Assembly: GCF_900116135.1 (NCBI RefSeq) | Contig: NZ_FOZX01000010.1 | Location: 124,001 to 188,000 of the forward strand | DNA from: Saccharopolyspora flava | GTDB taxonomy: Bacteria > Actinomycetota > Actinomycetes > Mycobacteriales > Pseudonocardiaceae | Direction: 5' to 3' | DNA length: 64,000 bases | Translations under genes and position numbers: made by a program | The notes under the pieces: generated by a model | The model's input: only the letters and a program-made list of their open reading frames with translations | Told to the model about the DNA's origin: nothing | Databases searched by the model: none | In this document: piece after piece, positions 16,638-24,971 of the stretch | Layout of the letters: every line of letters begins with the position of its first letter | Position numbering within the stretch: position 1 is the stretch's first letter

Positions 16638-16982
16638 AGGCGTGGTACCCCGGCTGATTGATGCGGGAATCGGCCTGAGTGTCGAATCTCAAATGCCCAC
16701 CAAGAGATCCATTTGGTCGCACACCGGTAGCCGAGAAGATCGCGGCCATCCTGGTGGACTCGGCTTGGGCCTTGAGATCGAAGACGTCCGGATTTCGCAC
16801 GGCCAAGGCGTCAAGAGCGGTCGCAGCGACACGGGATCACCGAGTTCTCTGGGTGCCGACAAGCTCCAACATGTTCAGAGGACTCCACCGGTGTCACCCG
16901 ATTTGGCGCTGAGAACTGCGCGTCAAGTTCGGCGAGGTCGTCTGGCGACAACCAGATCTCCAGCGTCGTGCCCCCACGTGGT
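16638..16982. other. Gene-free stretch with decayed coding remnants
   Basis: No intact gene is visible. On the minus strand an open frame of about 75 codons, ending at a stop near 16618 and blocked upstream near 16840, contains FDTQADSRINQPGYHAF. Further right another frame reads WLSPDDLAELDAQFSAPNRV. Both look like remnants of former proteins, but I cannot name the family. Confidence 0.35.
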
Positions 16983-17753
16983 TCAGGCGTGGGTGCCGCC
17001 GTCGATACGGATTTCGGTGCCGGTGATGAAGGCTCCGTCGTCGGAGGCTAGCGTGGCGACTACGCCTGCCACGGCTTCAGGGTCGGCGAAGCCGTCACCG
17101 AGGGCCGGGCTGAGCTTGCTCATCAGCGACCAATCGGTGTCGACGGGCATGTACTCGTAGATGTTGTTGGTGATACCGCTCGAGATGCTGCCCGGCTTGA
17201 TCGAGACCGCGCGCAGGCCTCGCTTGGCGTATTCGAGGGCGATGGCGTGGGTGAAGGACTCCACCGCGCCCTTGCTGGCCGAGTAGGCGGCCATGAACGG
17301 GTGCGCGAAGCTCGCCGAGGTGGAGCTGAAGTTGACGATCACTCCGCGTCCGCTGTCGAGCAGCGCGGGCAGCGCGGCCCTGGTCAGCAGGAACGTGCCG
17401 GTCGCGTTGACGGCGAGGATGTGGTTCCACAAGTCCAGGGAGAACTCGTGGGTGTGGCCGCCGCGCAGCATCCCCGCGGCGTTGACCAGCACGTCGAGGC
17501 CGCCTAAGCGCTCGACGGCGTTGAGCACCGCCTGATCCACGGCGGCTTCGTCGGCGATGTCGAGGACCACCGTGGAAAGGCGGGAATCGGTACCGGCCTG
17601 CACGGCGTGCTCGGTGGTGCCTGCCAGGCCCTCCTCGGAGATGTCGGCCGCGACGACGTCGGCGCCTTCGGCGAGCAGTCGCAGGACCGTGGCGCGGCCG
17701 ATCCCTGACGCGCCCCCGGTGAGAAGCACCTTGCGGTTGGTGAAGCGTTGCAT
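16983..17753 (-). CDS. Short-chain dehydrogenase/reductase
   Basis: This classical SDR has 256 residues: cofactor motif TGGASGIG (12-19), NAAG (91-94), Ser near 143-144, and catalytic Tyr157 and Lys161 in YSASK. Asp near 37 (VVAADIS) favours NAD(H). It starts 15 bp after the GH3 gene on the same strand, so it is the last gene of the MFS-GH78-GH3-SDR operon. A likely job is oxidation of a released sugar (such as rhamnose or glucose) or of the aglycone. The substrate cannot be told from sequence. Confidence 0.85.
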   Translation of the reverse strand: MQRFTNRKVLLTGGASGIGRATVLRLLAEGADVVAADISEEGLAGTTEHAVQAGTDSRLSTVVLDIADEAAVDQAVLNAVERLGGLDVLVNAAGMLRGGHTHEFSLDLWNHILAVNATGTFLLTRAALPALLDSGRGVIVNFSSTSASFAHPFMAAYSASKGAVESFTHAIALEYAKRGLRAVSIKPGSISSGITNNIYEYMPVDTDWSLMSKLSPALGDGFADPEAVAGVVATLASDDGAFITGTEIRIDGGTHA

Positions 17754-17768
17754 GTGGGCTCCTGATCG

Positions 17769-20000
17769 TCAGTCGGTGGTCTTGCTGAGCTGGATGAGCT
17801 CCTCGATCTCCTCAGCGGGAACACCGCCGCCGAAGCCTTCGAGGAAGTTCAGGAACTGGTGCAGGGGAAGGGAATCGATCATGCGCAGCTCGCCGGTGCT
17901 CCGGTCGGGGTCGTGCGCCTGCTGCTCGCCCATTCCTGCGGCGATCCGGTCCAGGAATCGCGGGCCGACGTCGGGATGCCCGAACCACTCCCGGACCGTC
18001 GAGTCGAGGGTGAGCTCCTTGCGGATCACCTCGCCGTCGAGCGAGATGCGCTGCTCCGCGACCACGTCAGCCGCGCTGCGGCCGACCTGGATCGCGTAGT
18101 CGCCCGGGGCGGTCACCCAGCGGCCGGCTTCGACGTCGTAGTAGGCGAAGGCGCGGGAGTCCAGCTCCAGCTCAACGGTGCGGGTCTGGCCCGGTTCGAG
18201 CGCGACCTTGGTGAAGGCGCGCAGCTCGCGGGCCGGGCGGCGCACGGGGCCTGCGTCCGTGGCGACGTAGAGCTGGACGACGTGCTTGCCGGCACGGCTG
18301 CCGGTGTTGGTGACGGTGATCGAAGCCGTTGCGGTGTCCGGGCCGGTCGTGGTCACCGTCAGATCGACGGTCTCGAAGGTCGTGTAGGACAGCCCGTGGC
18401 CGAACGGGTACCGGACCGGGACCTGCGCGGTCTCGTAGTAGCGGTAGCCAACCATGACACCTTCGCCGTACCGGACGTGGCCCTGCTCCCCGGGGAAGTT
18501 GAGGTATGTCGGGTTGTCCTGGAGGCGTAGGGGGATGCTCTCCGCCAGGTGGCCGGACGGGTTCACCTCGCCGCGCAGCAGGTCCGCGAGTGCACCACCG
18601 CCGGCCTGGCCCAGCAGGAACCCGTCGAGGATGGCGTCGACGTCGTCGTGCCACCCCTCCAGGGAGACGACTCCGCCGTGCGAGAGGACCACGACCGTGC
18701 GGGCGGCGGCGTCCGCCACTGCCCGGATCGTGGCGATCTGATCCGCGGGCAGATCGAGGGTGTCCCGATCGTAGCCCTCGGACTCGTGAGCATCGGGGAG
18801 TCCGGCGAAGACGACCGCGACATCGGCGGCCCTGGCCGCGCTGACGGCTTCCGACCTGAGCGACTCGTCCGGCGAGCCGTCGAGGTGGAACCCGGGTGCG
18901 TAGGTGACGTTCGTGCCGAGCTCGCGCAGGGAGTCCAGAGCGCTCTGCACGCGCGTGGGGTTGATGTGCGAGCTGCCGCCTCCCTGGAATCGCGGAGCAC
19001 GGGCGAACTCGCCGATCACCGCCACCTCGGCGTCATGGGCGAGCGGAAGGCTCTGCCGGTCGTTCTTGAGCAGCACGGCGCATTCCGCGGCCAGGCGGCG
19101 CGCTAGAGCGTGGTGTTCGTCCGCGTCGAATCGACCGGTGGGCTCGGTGTGGTGCCGCGTGAGGGTGAGGACGCGCTGGACGGCCTCGTCGACGCGGGAT
19201 TCGGGGACCTCTCCGCTGCAGACGGCCTCGACGAGCCGGACGTCGTTCTTACCGCCGGATCCCGGCATCTCCAGGTCGAGCCCGGCCAGGAGCGAGGCGA
19301 GCTTGTCGTAGACGGCGCCCCAGTCGGAGATCACGACGCCCTCGAACCCCCACTCGTCGCGCAGGACCTCCGTCAGGAGCCACCGGTTCTGGGACGCGGC
19401 GACGCCGTTGATGCGGTTGTAGGAGCACATCACCGTCGCGGGGTCGGCCTGGGTGACGACGCGTTCGAAGGCCGGGAGGTAGATCTCGCGCAGGGTGCGT
19501 TCGTCGACCTCGGCGCTGACGTGCATGCGCTCGGTCTCCTGGTTGTTGGCCGCGAAGTGCTTGACGGAGGCCCCGACGCCCTGGCTCTGAAGCGCGCGGA
19601 CATGAGCCGTACCGAGCACACCGGACAGCAGCGGATCCTCTGAGTAGTACTCGAAGTTGCGGCCGCACAGCGGGGAGCGCTTGATGTTGACGCCTGGTCC
19701 GAGGTTGACCGCCACCCCGGCGGCCCGGGCTTCGCGGCCCACGGCCTCGCCCACGCTGCCGGCGACGTCGGGGTCCCAGCTGGATCCGACGGCGACCGCC
19801 GGTGGGAAGCAGGTGGCAGGTCGGCTTTCGTGCACCCCGAGGTGGTCCTGGTCGGCGTCTTGGACGCGGAGCCCGTGCGGACCGTCGACGAGCGTGAGGG
19901 CGGGAACGCCTGCCTCGTCGACGGGCTTGGTGTGTGCGAAGTCCTGCCCTGACAGCAGGGCGGCCTTCTGGTCGAGGGAGAGACGCGTCGAGTCGGTCAT
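17769..20000 (-). CDS. bglX: GH3 beta-glucosidase
   Basis: This 743-residue glycoside hydrolase family 3 enzyme has its nucleophile in GVVISDWGAVYD (about residues 225-236), the KHFAANNQE substrate-site segment (about 145-153) and LVDGPHGLR near residue 37. A second alpha/beta domain follows, then a C-terminal fibronectin-like domain (SITVTNTGSRAGKHVVQLYV). No signal peptide is visible, so it is probably cytoplasmic and acts on imported glycosides. The ATG overlaps the GH78 stop by 4 bp. Family members act on beta-glucosides or beta-xylosides; the rhamnosidase partner suggests diglycosides of plant compounds. Confidence 0.88.
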   Translation of the reverse strand: MTDSTRLSLDQKAALLSGQDFAHTKPVDEAGVPALTLVDGPHGLRVQDADQDHLGVHESRPATCFPPAVAVGSSWDPDVAGSVGEAVGREARAAGVAVNLGPGVNIKRSPLCGRNFEYYSEDPLLSGVLGTAHVRALQSQGVGASVKHFAANNQETERMHVSAEVDERTLREIYLPAFERVVTQADPATVMCSYNRINGVAASQNRWLLTEVLRDEWGFEGVVISDWGAVYDKLASLLAGLDLEMPGSGGKNDVRLVEAVCSGEVPESRVDEAVQRVLTLTRHHTEPTGRFDADEHHALARRLAAECAVLLKNDRQSLPLAHDAEVAVIGEFARAPRFQGGGSSHINPTRVQSALDSLRELGTNVTYAPGFHLDGSPDESLRSEAVSAARAADVAVVFAGLPDAHESEGYDRDTLDLPADQIATIRAVADAAARTVVVLSHGGVVSLEGWHDDVDAILDGFLLGQAGGGALADLLRGEVNPSGHLAESIPLRLQDNPTYLNFPGEQGHVRYGEGVMVGYRYYETAQVPVRYPFGHGLSYTTFETVDLTVTTTGPDTATASITVTNTGSRAGKHVVQLYVATDAGPVRRPARELRAFTKVALEPGQTRTVELELDSRAFAYYDVEAGRWVTAPGDYAIQVGRSAADVVAEQRISLDGEVIRKELTLDSTVREWFGHPDVGPRFLDRIAAGMGEQQAHDPDRSTGELRMIDSLPLHQFLNFLEGFGGGVPAEEIEELIQLSKTTD

Positions 20001-22474
20001 GATCGTCCTTTCTGGTGGCCGAGTGCGTCGCGGAGGTCCGACTCGAAGTCGGGGGAGGCGCCCGGGATGTGCTGCAGGAGGCCGTTCAGCGAGATGCCCG
20101 CGGCTTCGGGTGCGGTGCCGTCGATGGGGATGCCCGGCAGGTGCTCGGCGAACACGGCCGTGAGGTCTCGCCAGACGGCGGGGTCTTTCGCGAGCGTCTG
20201 CAACGGGGTGTCCATCGTGTGTCGCTCGGCCGAGACGTCCTCGGGAAGGGCGTACTCCCAGAGGTGCTCACCTCCGGCCACGCGCTCGACGCGCGCCTCC
20301 GGGTCGAGGGGAAGCACCACGGTGGCCGTGGTGCCCGCGGGGATGCTCACCTCCACGCGCATCCGCTGGTCAGTGATGCGCCAGGCCACGGACGCACGGC
20401 CGTGCGGGGTGTCGTGATCGACCTTCGCGCGGGTGAGACCACCGCCGGGCTGCGGCGCGATGATCATGCTGCGGTAGCCCGGTTCATCCGCTTCCAGGCC
20501 GCCGATGACCCGGTGCATCCAGTCCACCACGGCGCCGAGCGCGTAGTGGTTGAGCGAGGTCATGCCGGAGGGGTTGATGGTTCCGTCCGGGCGGATGGAG
20601 TCCCATCGTTCCCAGATCGTCGTCGCACCCATGGTCACGGGGTAGAGGAACGAGGGACAGCCGGTCTCGGTGAGCAGCAGGTAGGCCTCTTCCAGGTGCC
20701 CGGTCTCCGACAGGGCTGCGGTGACGTGCGGCGTCCCGGCGAAGCCGGTGGCGATCCGGTAGCCGTCCTTGGCGACCAGCTCGGCGAGTCGGTCGCCCGC
20801 CGTGGTCCGCTGGTCGTCATCGAGGATGCCGAAGCGGATCGCCAGTGCGTAGGCGGTCGCGGTCTCCCCGGAGATCCGTCCTGACGGGGTGACGTACTCG
20901 CGGCGGAACGCGGTGCGCACCCGGTCGGCGAGCTGCGCGAACTCGGTCGTGTCCTCGCCCAGGACTTCGGCGGCCAGCGCCATCTCGCGCGTGGTCTTGC
21001 ACAGGAACGCCTGCGCCACCAGGTGCCGGTCGGTCTTGCCGCCGGCGGGGTTGTCCATCGGGGCATCGGGGTCGAGCCAGTCACCGAACTGGAAACCGGT
21101 GCTCCACAAGTCGTTGTCGTCGAGCCGGTCGGCCACGTCCCGGATGAACGTCGTCATCGACGGGTAGCTCCGGCGGAGGATCTCCGCGTCGCCGTACTCG
21201 CGGTAGAGGGCCCAGGGGAGGCTGACGGCGACGTCGCTCCACAACGCCGTCGGGGGTGACGGCGTCGAGAGCACGTCGGGCACGACCCACGGCACGTACC
21301 CCTTCTCCCGCTGCTCGGCGGCCAGATCGGCCAGCCACGAACCGAGCACGCCGCGCACGTCGTGCAGGAAGCTCGCCGCGGGCGCGAACGCGTTGAGATC
21401 ACCGGTCCAGCCCAGCCGCTCATCGCGTTGCGGGCAGTCGGTGGGAACACCGACGAAGTTGTCCCGCATGGACCAGACGGCGTTGGCGTGCAACCGGTTC
21501 AACCGGTCGTCGGAGGTCTCCAACCACCCGGTGCGGGGCATGTCGCTGTGGAGCACGACGGCGCGCAGTTTGTCGGGCTCGACATCGCCGCCGAGCTCGA
21601 CGTAGCGGAACCCGTGGAAGGTGAACCTCGGCTCCCACGTCTCGGTCCCTCCGCCGCGCAGCACGTAGCGGTCGGTGGCGACGGCCGTGCGCAGGGTTTC
21701 GGTGTCGATCTCGCCGCCGGTGCAGACCTCGGCATGCCGCAGCTGAACCGTTTGGCCGGCCTTGCCGGTGACGGTGAAGCGCACGCGGCCCGAGATGTTC
21801 TGTCCGAAGTCGAGGATCGTCTTGCCACTCGGGCTCGTCGCCACGTCGACCGGATCGATCTCCTCGATCCGGCGGATCGGCGGTGCGCCCGTGTCGATGA
21901 GAGCGTCGAGGTTCCACTCGAAGGGCTCGGCTGGGCTCCACTTGGCGGCGTCGAAACCGGGTTGGTCCCATCCGCGGGGTTCCAGCCTGGCGTCGTGGCT
22001 TTCGCCGTCGTAGAGGTCGTTGCTCAGCACGGCACCGGTGGAGACTTGGAACTCCTGGTCGCTGCCAATGATCTCGGTGTGGTCGCCGTAGTCGAGCTCG
22101 AGGCGGAGGAACAAGGCGGGCCGGTCGCTGTAGTGGTTGCGCCGTCCTTCGAAACCCAGGCGCCCGACGGCCCATCCCTCGCCGAGGATCGCTCCGATGA
22201 CGTTGGGACCCATGGCGATTCTCTCGGTAACGTCGTAGTGCGAGTCGGCCAGCCGGTGCCGGTACGACGTCCAACCGGGAGCGAGGACCTCGTCGCCGAC
22301 CGGGGACCCGTTGAGGTGCGGTTCGACGAGTCCGATCGCGCTGACCTGCAACACGGCTCTGACGGGGGCGCTCGGCGCCTGGAACTCGCGGCGGAAGTAC
22401 GGCGCCGCGGTGCCGGGCCGGGTCCAGTCGCCGAACGGCGCGGTGATGAATCCCGCCTGCTGATCGATGGGCAA
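19997..22474 (-). CDS. GH78 alpha-L-rhamnosidase
   Basis: This protein of about 825 residues belongs to the bacterial alpha-L-rhamnosidase family, which removes terminal rhamnose from flavonoid, saponin or other plant glycosides. N-terminal beta domains (ISAIG-type LNGSPVGDEVLAPGWTSY) precede the (alpha/alpha)6 barrel with DCPQRDERLGWTGDLNAF, the conserved acidic GH78 active-site segment. The open frame extends far upstream, but that part overlaps the MFS gene antisense. I place the start at TTG 22474 after TTGAGGAGTGGAG, 14 bp downstream of the MFS stop. No signal peptide is seen. Translational overlap with the GH3 gene supports joint action on rhamnosyl-glucosides. Confidence 0.87.
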   Translation of the reverse strand: MPIDQQAGFITAPFGDWTRPGTAAPYFRREFQAPSAPVRAVLQVSAIGLVEPHLNGSPVGDEVLAPGWTSYRHRLADSHYDVTERIAMGPNVIGAILGEGWAVGRLGFEGRRNHYSDRPALFLRLELDYGDHTEIIGSDQEFQVSTGAVLSNDLYDGESHDARLEPRGWDQPGFDAAKWSPAEPFEWNLDALIDTGAPPIRRIEEIDPVDVATSPSGKTILDFGQNISGRVRFTVTGKAGQTVQLRHAEVCTGGEIDTETLRTAVATDRYVLRGGGTETWEPRFTFHGFRYVELGGDVEPDKLRAVVLHSDMPRTGWLETSDDRLNRLHANAVWSMRDNFVGVPTDCPQRDERLGWTGDLNAFAPAASFLHDVRGVLGSWLADLAAEQREKGYVPWVVPDVLSTPSPPTALWSDVAVSLPWALYREYGDAEILRRSYPSMTTFIRDVADRLDDNDLWSTGFQFGDWLDPDAPMDNPAGGKTDRHLVAQAFLCKTTREMALAAEVLGEDTTEFAQLADRVRTAFRREYVTPSGRISGETATAYALAIRFGILDDDQRTTAGDRLAELVAKDGYRIATGFAGTPHVTAALSETGHLEEAYLLLTETGCPSFLYPVTMGATTIWERWDSIRPDGTINPSGMTSLNHYALGAVVDWMHRVIGGLEADEPGYRSMIIAPQPGGGLTRAKVDHDTPHGRASVAWRITDQRMRVEVSIPAGTTATVVLPLDPEARVERVAGGEHLWEYALPEDVSAERHTMDTPLQTLAKDPAVWRDLTAVFAEHLPGIPIDGTAPEAAGISLNGLLQHIPGASPDFESDLRDALGHQKGRS

Positions 22475-22488
22475 GACCGCTCCACTCC

Positions 22489-23814
22489 TCAACGCACTGA
22501 CCTGATTCGGGTGATCACGATGCCGCCGAGCACGGTGAACGCGCCGGCGATCGCGAACAGCAGGGGGTAATTCTTCTGGCCCGCGGCGACGCCGATCGTC
22601 AGGAAGACCGGGGCCACCAGCGGCGCGACGGACTGCGGGATGCTGGCGGTGAGGCCGAAGATGGCCATGAACCGACCCGCGTTGGTGGCGCGCTCCGGCA
22701 GCACGTCCAGTGCCAGCGCCTGGTCCACCGACGAGAACATGCCGAGAGCCAGGGACGTGGTGAGCTGGGAGGCGAACAGTAGCGGCACGGTCGGCGACAG
22801 CGCCATCCCGACCGAGCCGAGCCCGAACAGGATCCCCGACGCCAGGACGAAGGCGCGGCGACGCCGCAAGCGGTCGGACAGGAATCCGCTCCCCAGCGCA
22901 CCGATCGCGGTGGCCACCACGCCGAGCGCGGAGAGCACGGCCATCGTGCCGGCCACGTTTTGCACCCCCACGCCCATCCGAGAAGCGAGGAAGAAGGCCG
23001 TGAACGTGGTGCACAAGGTGAGTCCGAAGTAGAACAGCGCGCGCCCCAGGAGGTTCAACGAGTAGTCCGGGTAGCGTGCCGGGTTGAACACGTACTTGCC
23101 GAGCACCGTGCCCGGCGAGAGCCGACCCATGTCGGGCATGTTCCGGCTGTCGGACTCGGGGATGAAGAGGATGAACGGGGCCAGCAGGAGGGCTCCGAGC
23201 AGGCCGGGGATGCCGAACAGCAGGAGGTTGTTGCCGGCCAAGCCACTGCTGAGGCCGACGCCGGCCACGGGGGCGACCAGGTTGACGAAACCGACGAACC
23301 CCGCGAGGCGTCCGCGCTGCTGTTCCGGGACGCGGTCGGCCATCGAGTTGGTGAGGCCGCCGAGGGCGAGCCCCCACGTCACCTGGCTCATGATCCAGCC
23401 GAGCGCCAGCACGATCATGGAGGGCGCCAGCGCGATCACGACCAGTGAGATCGGTCCGAGCACCAGGCCGGCGATGAGGAAGGGCTTGCGTCGGCCGAGC
23501 CGACTGCGGGTGCGGTCCGAGAGGACCCCGAGCAGCGGTCCGACCAGGACCGAGACCGCAGCGCCTGCCCCGGTGACGTATCCCAGGTATTCCTCGTGTC
23601 CGGGGGCGAGCTGGGCGACGCGAATGGAGAGGGAGACGGCGATCGGTGTGATGAGTGCGAGGAACACGCCGAACTGCGCGACGACCATGAGCCAGATGTA
23701 GCGGGAGGAGACGGGAGTCGGCTCTCCGCCGCTGGTCGGTGTATCAGGTGGGGGCGTCACCTTGGTGGGGGTGGAGGAGGAAGCGGATGCTTCCGGGTCG
23801 TTCTGCGGCTTCAT
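22489..23814 (-). CDS. MFS transporter, probable glycoside importer
   Basis: This 441-residue, 12-helix major facilitator protein has the signature loop SDRTRSRLGRRKPFLIAG between helices 2 and 3, and a second related loop SDRLRRRRAF. This resembles the glycoside-pentoside-hexuronide and related sugar transporters. The N-terminal 40 residues are polar and Pro/Thr-rich. The ATG at 23814 follows GGAG; an upstream TTG (23847) is less likely. It is the first gene of the operon and faces the lacI gene across operator-like repeats. It probably brings in the rhamnosyl-glycoside. Confidence 0.82.
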   Translation of the reverse strand: MKPQNDPEASASSSTPTKVTPPPDTPTSGGEPTPVSSRYIWLMVVAQFGVFLALITPIAVSLSIRVAQLAPGHEEYLGYVTGAGAAVSVLVGPLLGVLSDRTRSRLGRRKPFLIAGLVLGPISLVVIALAPSMIVLALGWIMSQVTWGLALGGLTNSMADRVPEQQRGRLAGFVGFVNLVAPVAGVGLSSGLAGNNLLLFGIPGLLGALLLAPFILFIPESDSRNMPDMGRLSPGTVLGKYVFNPARYPDYSLNLLGRALFYFGLTLCTTFTAFFLASRMGVGVQNVAGTMAVLSALGVVATAIGALGSGFLSDRLRRRRAFVLASGILFGLGSVGMALSPTVPLLFASQLTTSLALGMFSSVDQALALDVLPERATNAGRFMAIFGLTASIPQSVAPLVAPVFLTIGVAAGQKNYPLLFAIAGAFTVLGGIVITRIRSVR

Positions 23815-23840
23815 GGCGACTCCGTGTCGAGGGGCCTGAG

Positions 23841-23854
23841 CTAGCACGTGGTAG
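23841..23854. promoter_or_regulatory. LacI-type operator site 1
   Basis: CTAGCACGTGGTAG is the half-degenerate copy of a motif centred on the palindrome GCACGTGC. It lies 27 bp before the MFS start codon, where bound repressor would block the glycoside operon. Confidence 0.6.
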
Positions 23855-23878
23855 TTGCCGAGAGGTTAGTTGTGAGGA

Positions 23879-23892
23879 CTAGCACGTGCAAG
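23879..23892. promoter_or_regulatory. LacI-type operator site 2
   Basis: CTAGCACGTGCAAG has the complete GCACGTGC palindrome in the middle of the divergent MFS/lacI promoter region. LacI regulators typically bind such palindromes with a central CG step. Confidence 0.65.
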
Positions 23893-23933
23893 TGTGCGGA
23901 GTTCGCGAGTTGAAACTGTTACCGTCGGTCCGG

Positions 23934-23947
23934 CTAGCACGTGCAAG
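23934..23947. promoter_or_regulatory. LacI-type operator site 3
   Basis: This is an exact repeat of site 2 (CTAGCACGTGCAAG), 55 bp further right and touching the lacI ribosome site, which implies autoregulation. Confidence 0.65.
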
Positions 23948-23965
23948 GAAGTGAGGGTGGTCGTG

Positions 23966-24955
23966 ATGGGCGGTTCCGCATCGCGGCGCCGGGTGACCGC
24001 GGCCGATGTGGCGCGATCGCTGGGCGTGTCGCGCGCGACGGTGGGATTCGTCCTGAACAACACGCCGGGGCAGACGATCTCGGAGGCCACGCGCGAGCGC
24101 GTGCTCGCCGAGGCCGAGAGGCTCGGGTACCGGCCGCATCAGCAGGCGCAGGCCCTGCGTCGCGGCAGCAGCAGGCTGGTCCTGCTGGTGCTGCCCGATT
24201 GGCCGATCGAGTTCACCATGCGCCGTCACCTGGAGGAGGCGTCGCTGGCGCTCGACGAGGCCGGGTACTCGCTGGTCACCTACACCCGCCACGAGGTCGG
24301 GCGAACGCGCCCGCTCTGGGAGCTGCTCTCGCCATCGGTGGTGCTGGGCTTCGCGCCCTTCGACGCTGATGAGATCGCCTCCATGCGCGCCTGCGGGATC
24401 ACCGATGTCTTCCCGACCCCCGAGCACGCGGATCGCTTCTTCGAGTCTCCGGCGTTCACCGCGGGCCCGAGGTTGCAGGTCGAGCACCTACGGGCGCGCG
24501 GGCACCAGCGGTTGGCCTTCGCCGCGTCCCCCGATCCCCGTCTGTCGCCGTTGGTCGGGCGTCGCGCCCGCGTCGCCGAGGAGGCCGCCGGGGAGATCGA
24601 CGTGGTGACCGTCGATCACCGCGATGACTCCGCGCGCACCGCCGTGCGTCGCTGGAGAGCGCAGGGCCGCACCGGCGTGATCGCCTACAACGACGACGCG
24701 GCCGCCGCGGTCATCGGCGCTGCGGTCCGCGACGGTCTCGACGTGCCAGAAGATCTGGCGGTGATCGGGCACGATGACAGTCCGCTGTCCGGGATGTTCC
24801 TGCCCTCGATCTCCAGCATCCGCTTGGACCCGGTCAACGTGGGTCGCTACTGGGCCGACCTGGCCCTGCTGCACGCCGAGGGGAAGCCCGTCGACTCCGA
24901 GGAATCCCCCGACGTGAACTCGACGGTCATCGTGCGGGAGTCCACGGGGGGCTGA
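23966..24955 (+). CDS. LacI-family transcriptional regulator
   Basis: The roughly 329-residue regulator has an N-terminal helix-turn-helix VTAADVARSLGVSRATVGFV (about 10-29), hinge residues, and a periplasmic-binding-protein-like effector domain ending with the VPEDLAVIGHDDSPLSGMF signature. GTG codons at 23957 and further upstream are possible starts. The gene is divergent from the MFS-GH78-GH3-SDR operon, with three copies of a palindromic operator between them. It is therefore very likely the local repressor, released by a sugar or glycoside. Confidence 0.88.
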   Translation: MGGSASRRRVTAADVARSLGVSRATVGFVLNNTPGQTISEATRERVLAEAERLGYRPHQQAQALRRGSSRLVLLVLPDWPIEFTMRRHLEEASLALDEAGYSLVTYTRHEVGRTRPLWELLSPSVVLGFAPFDADEIASMRACGITDVFPTPEHADRFFESPAFTAGPRLQVEHLRARGHQRLAFAASPDPRLSPLVGRRARVAEEAAGEIDVVTVDHRDDSARTAVRRWRAQGRTGVIAYNDDAAAAVIGAAVRDGLDVPEDLAVIGHDDSPLSGMFLPSISSIRLDPVNVGRYWADLALLHAEGKPVDSEESPDVNSTVIVRESTGG

Positions 24956-24971
24956 TCCTCGGAGGTCGAAG

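Noticed and set aside
22475-23377. N-terminal extension of the GH78 frame to 1126 residues
   Set aside because: The extension overlaps the MFS gene in another frame and is Arg/Gly/His-rich; GH78 similarity begins only near 22470.
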